From the NCBI GenBank assembly GCA_023265495.1, contig JAHFTP010000105.1:1-6278 (forward strand): 6,278 bases of DNA. Direction: 5' to 3'. Under the pieces are notes generated by a model, which was not told where the DNA came from, did not search any database, and saw only the letters and a program-made list of their open reading frames with translations. Below are positions 5,284-6,278 of this stretch, one piece after another. The number at the start of each line of letters is the position of its first letter. The stretch's first letter is position 1. The DNA is from Chlamydiota bacterium. Lineage in GTDB: Bacteria > Chlamydiota > Chlamydiia > Chlamydiales > Rhabdochlamydiaceae. A program made the position numbers and the translations under genes.

Positions 5284-6278
5284 ATGACAATCCACAATTC
5301 TGCTATGGTTTCCATCTTTGCTTTATCCTGCGAACCTTCTTTTCAAGGAGAACATAGGAAAGGGCAGGCCTTTACCCGAACGAGAAAATTGACTTTTCCG
5401 ATTGTGGTAGGACTGGTTCTTCGCATGGTAAAGACGAGCATTCAAATTACTTGTAATTGGCTAGGAGACTCTATGGAAACAGAACCGGTATCTAAACAAG
5501 CATTCAGTCAAGCTAGGCATAGATTGTCATATACAGCTTTTGAGGCGATGCATGCAGATGGAATAAGAGTCAACTATTCCATGGCCCCAAAGGGGGGCCT
5601 TTGGAAAGGATATTGCCTTATTGGATGTGATGGATCAACGCTCAGACTTCCGGAATCTGAAGAACTTGCTGAGGAGTTTGGTCGATGGAAAACTCGAGAA
5701 GACGTTGCTGAATCTCACCCTATGGCACGCATATCAGAATATACAGATATGGCAACAAAATTAGTCTTAAGTGGGAGGATAGCTCCATGCAGGATATCAG
5801 AAGGTGAGCTAGCTCGAGAACAGCTGAATGAAGTGGTAGAAACGATGAGAAAATATGGACAAAAAAAGATTCTATTTGTCTATGACCGAGGGTACCCATC
5901 TGAAGAGTTCATTCAACAACATCTGGATCTAGGAGTAGATTTTCTTTTCAGATTGCCCAGAAATTTCAACCGAGCGGTAAAAAAGATCTATGCATCAGAG
6001 GAAACTGAAAGTTTCATCTTCTCAGAAGACATGCCTATGTTGAGGATATCGCAATTCGATCTCTCTTCCGGAGAGAGGGAGGTATTGCTTACAAGCCTTA
6101 CAGATTATAACCAATATTCTCAAGAGGACTTATCCAATGTGTATCATGGAAGATGGACTTCTATGGAAGAGGGATATAAGCGTCAAAAAGTGACAATGCA
6201 GATGGAGAATTTCTCAGGTAAAACGGTAGAGGCAATCAGACAAGAATATTGGGCAACTCTAACAATGGGAAATCTGAT
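5284..6278 (+). CDS. IS4-family transposase (3' end beyond window)
   Basis: This is a DDE transposase for cut-and-paste movement of its own IS. The frame stays open for 331 codons and runs off the window, and family members need roughly 60-120 more residues. Catalytic sites are visible: D116 in CDGSTLRLP, D201 in VYDRGYPS, and the glutamate in RWTSMEEGYKRQK (E295, or its neighbour E296). MENFSGKTVEAI and the start of a C-terminal helix follow. Thr-Ser-Met separates RW from EE, where I remember related IS4 proteins usually having two residues. The N-terminal 100 residues match the helical region that precedes the RNase H fold in IS4 enzymes. ATG 5284 has GGAG five bases upstream and a TATAAT about 33 nt before it. 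No frameshift or stop is seen, so the visible part appears intact. It lies upstream of gltX and is transcribed away from it. Confidence 0.9.
   Translation, partial: MTIHNSAMVSIFALSCEPSFQGEHRKGQAFTRTRKLTFPIVVGLVLRMVKTSIQITCNWLGDSMETEPVSKQAFSQARHRLSYTAFEAMHADGIRVNYSMAPKGGLWKGYCLIGCDGSTLRLPESEELAEEFGRWKTREDVAESHPMARISEYTDMATKLVLSGRIAPCRISEGELAREQLNEVVETMRKYGQKKILFVYDRGYPSEEFIQQHLDLGVDFLFRLPRNFNRAVKKIYASEETESFIFSEDMPMLRISQFDLSSGEREVLLTSLTDYNQYSQEDLSNVYHGRWTSMEEGYKRQKVTMQMENFSGKTVEAIRQEYWATLTMGNL

Larger units (their letters stand above)
5223..6278 (+). mobile_element. IS4-family insertion sequence, partial
   Basis: The element is inferred from the transposase. The left end is not proven: no terminal inverted repeat can be paired because the right end lies beyond the window. 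IS4 elements usually begin within about 100 nt of the transposase start, so the left boundary probably falls between about 5150 and 5280. The given start is only the edge of the promoter palindromes. Confidence 0.65.

Overview
The window looks like chromosome from a member of the Chlamydiota, probably an environmental (chlamydia-like) lineage rather than Chlamydia itself. The evidence is the protein wording. The IspF shares with chlamydial IspF, as I remember it, the phrases GQDSHRFLP, SDGDVVFHAICNA and LQCFCVLT. An IspF gene next to a short CysJ-like flavoprotein without a flavodoxin domain is a chlamydial arrangement (CT434/CT435 in C. trachomatis). A gltX preceded by a small lipoprotein gene also recalls the chlamydial omcA/gltX neighbourhood. 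The family within the phylum cannot be settled from this window.

Layout. Positions 1-378 hold no protein gene. They contain a decayed tRNA-like sequence with a CAT anticodon whose 3' half is recognisable and whose 5' half is lost, followed by a bulged hairpin with a T8 tract. On the + strand come ddl (379-1479, GTG start) and ispF (1528-2052), 48 nt apart and probably co-transcribed. On the - strand, cysJ (2046-3221) meets ispF tail to tail with a 7-nt overlap. From the same 65-nt gap that starts cysJ, a 49-codon lipoprotein gene (3287-3436) runs on the + strand and overlaps the end of gltX (3426-4940, - strand) by 11 nt. The gap at 4941-5283 carries the gltX leader, a C10A8 homopolymer tract, a short hairpin and two abutting perfect palindromes that cover the likely promoter of the next gene. 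That gene (from 5284, cut by the window end) is an IS4-family transposase and marks an insertion sequence.

Functionally, ddl (peptidoglycan D-Ala-D-Ala), ispF (MEP isoprenoid pathway, which makes the undecaprenyl carrier) and gltX (Glu-tRNA) are core housekeeping genes. The cysJ-like reductase is an NADPH/FAD electron donor whose acceptor is not evident here. The non-housekeeping signals are the tRNA remnant at one end, the IS at the other, the small lipoprotein, and the repeat and palindrome elements beside the IS. I see no defence system, biosynthetic cluster or CRISPR array, and no evidence of an undescribed multi-gene system.
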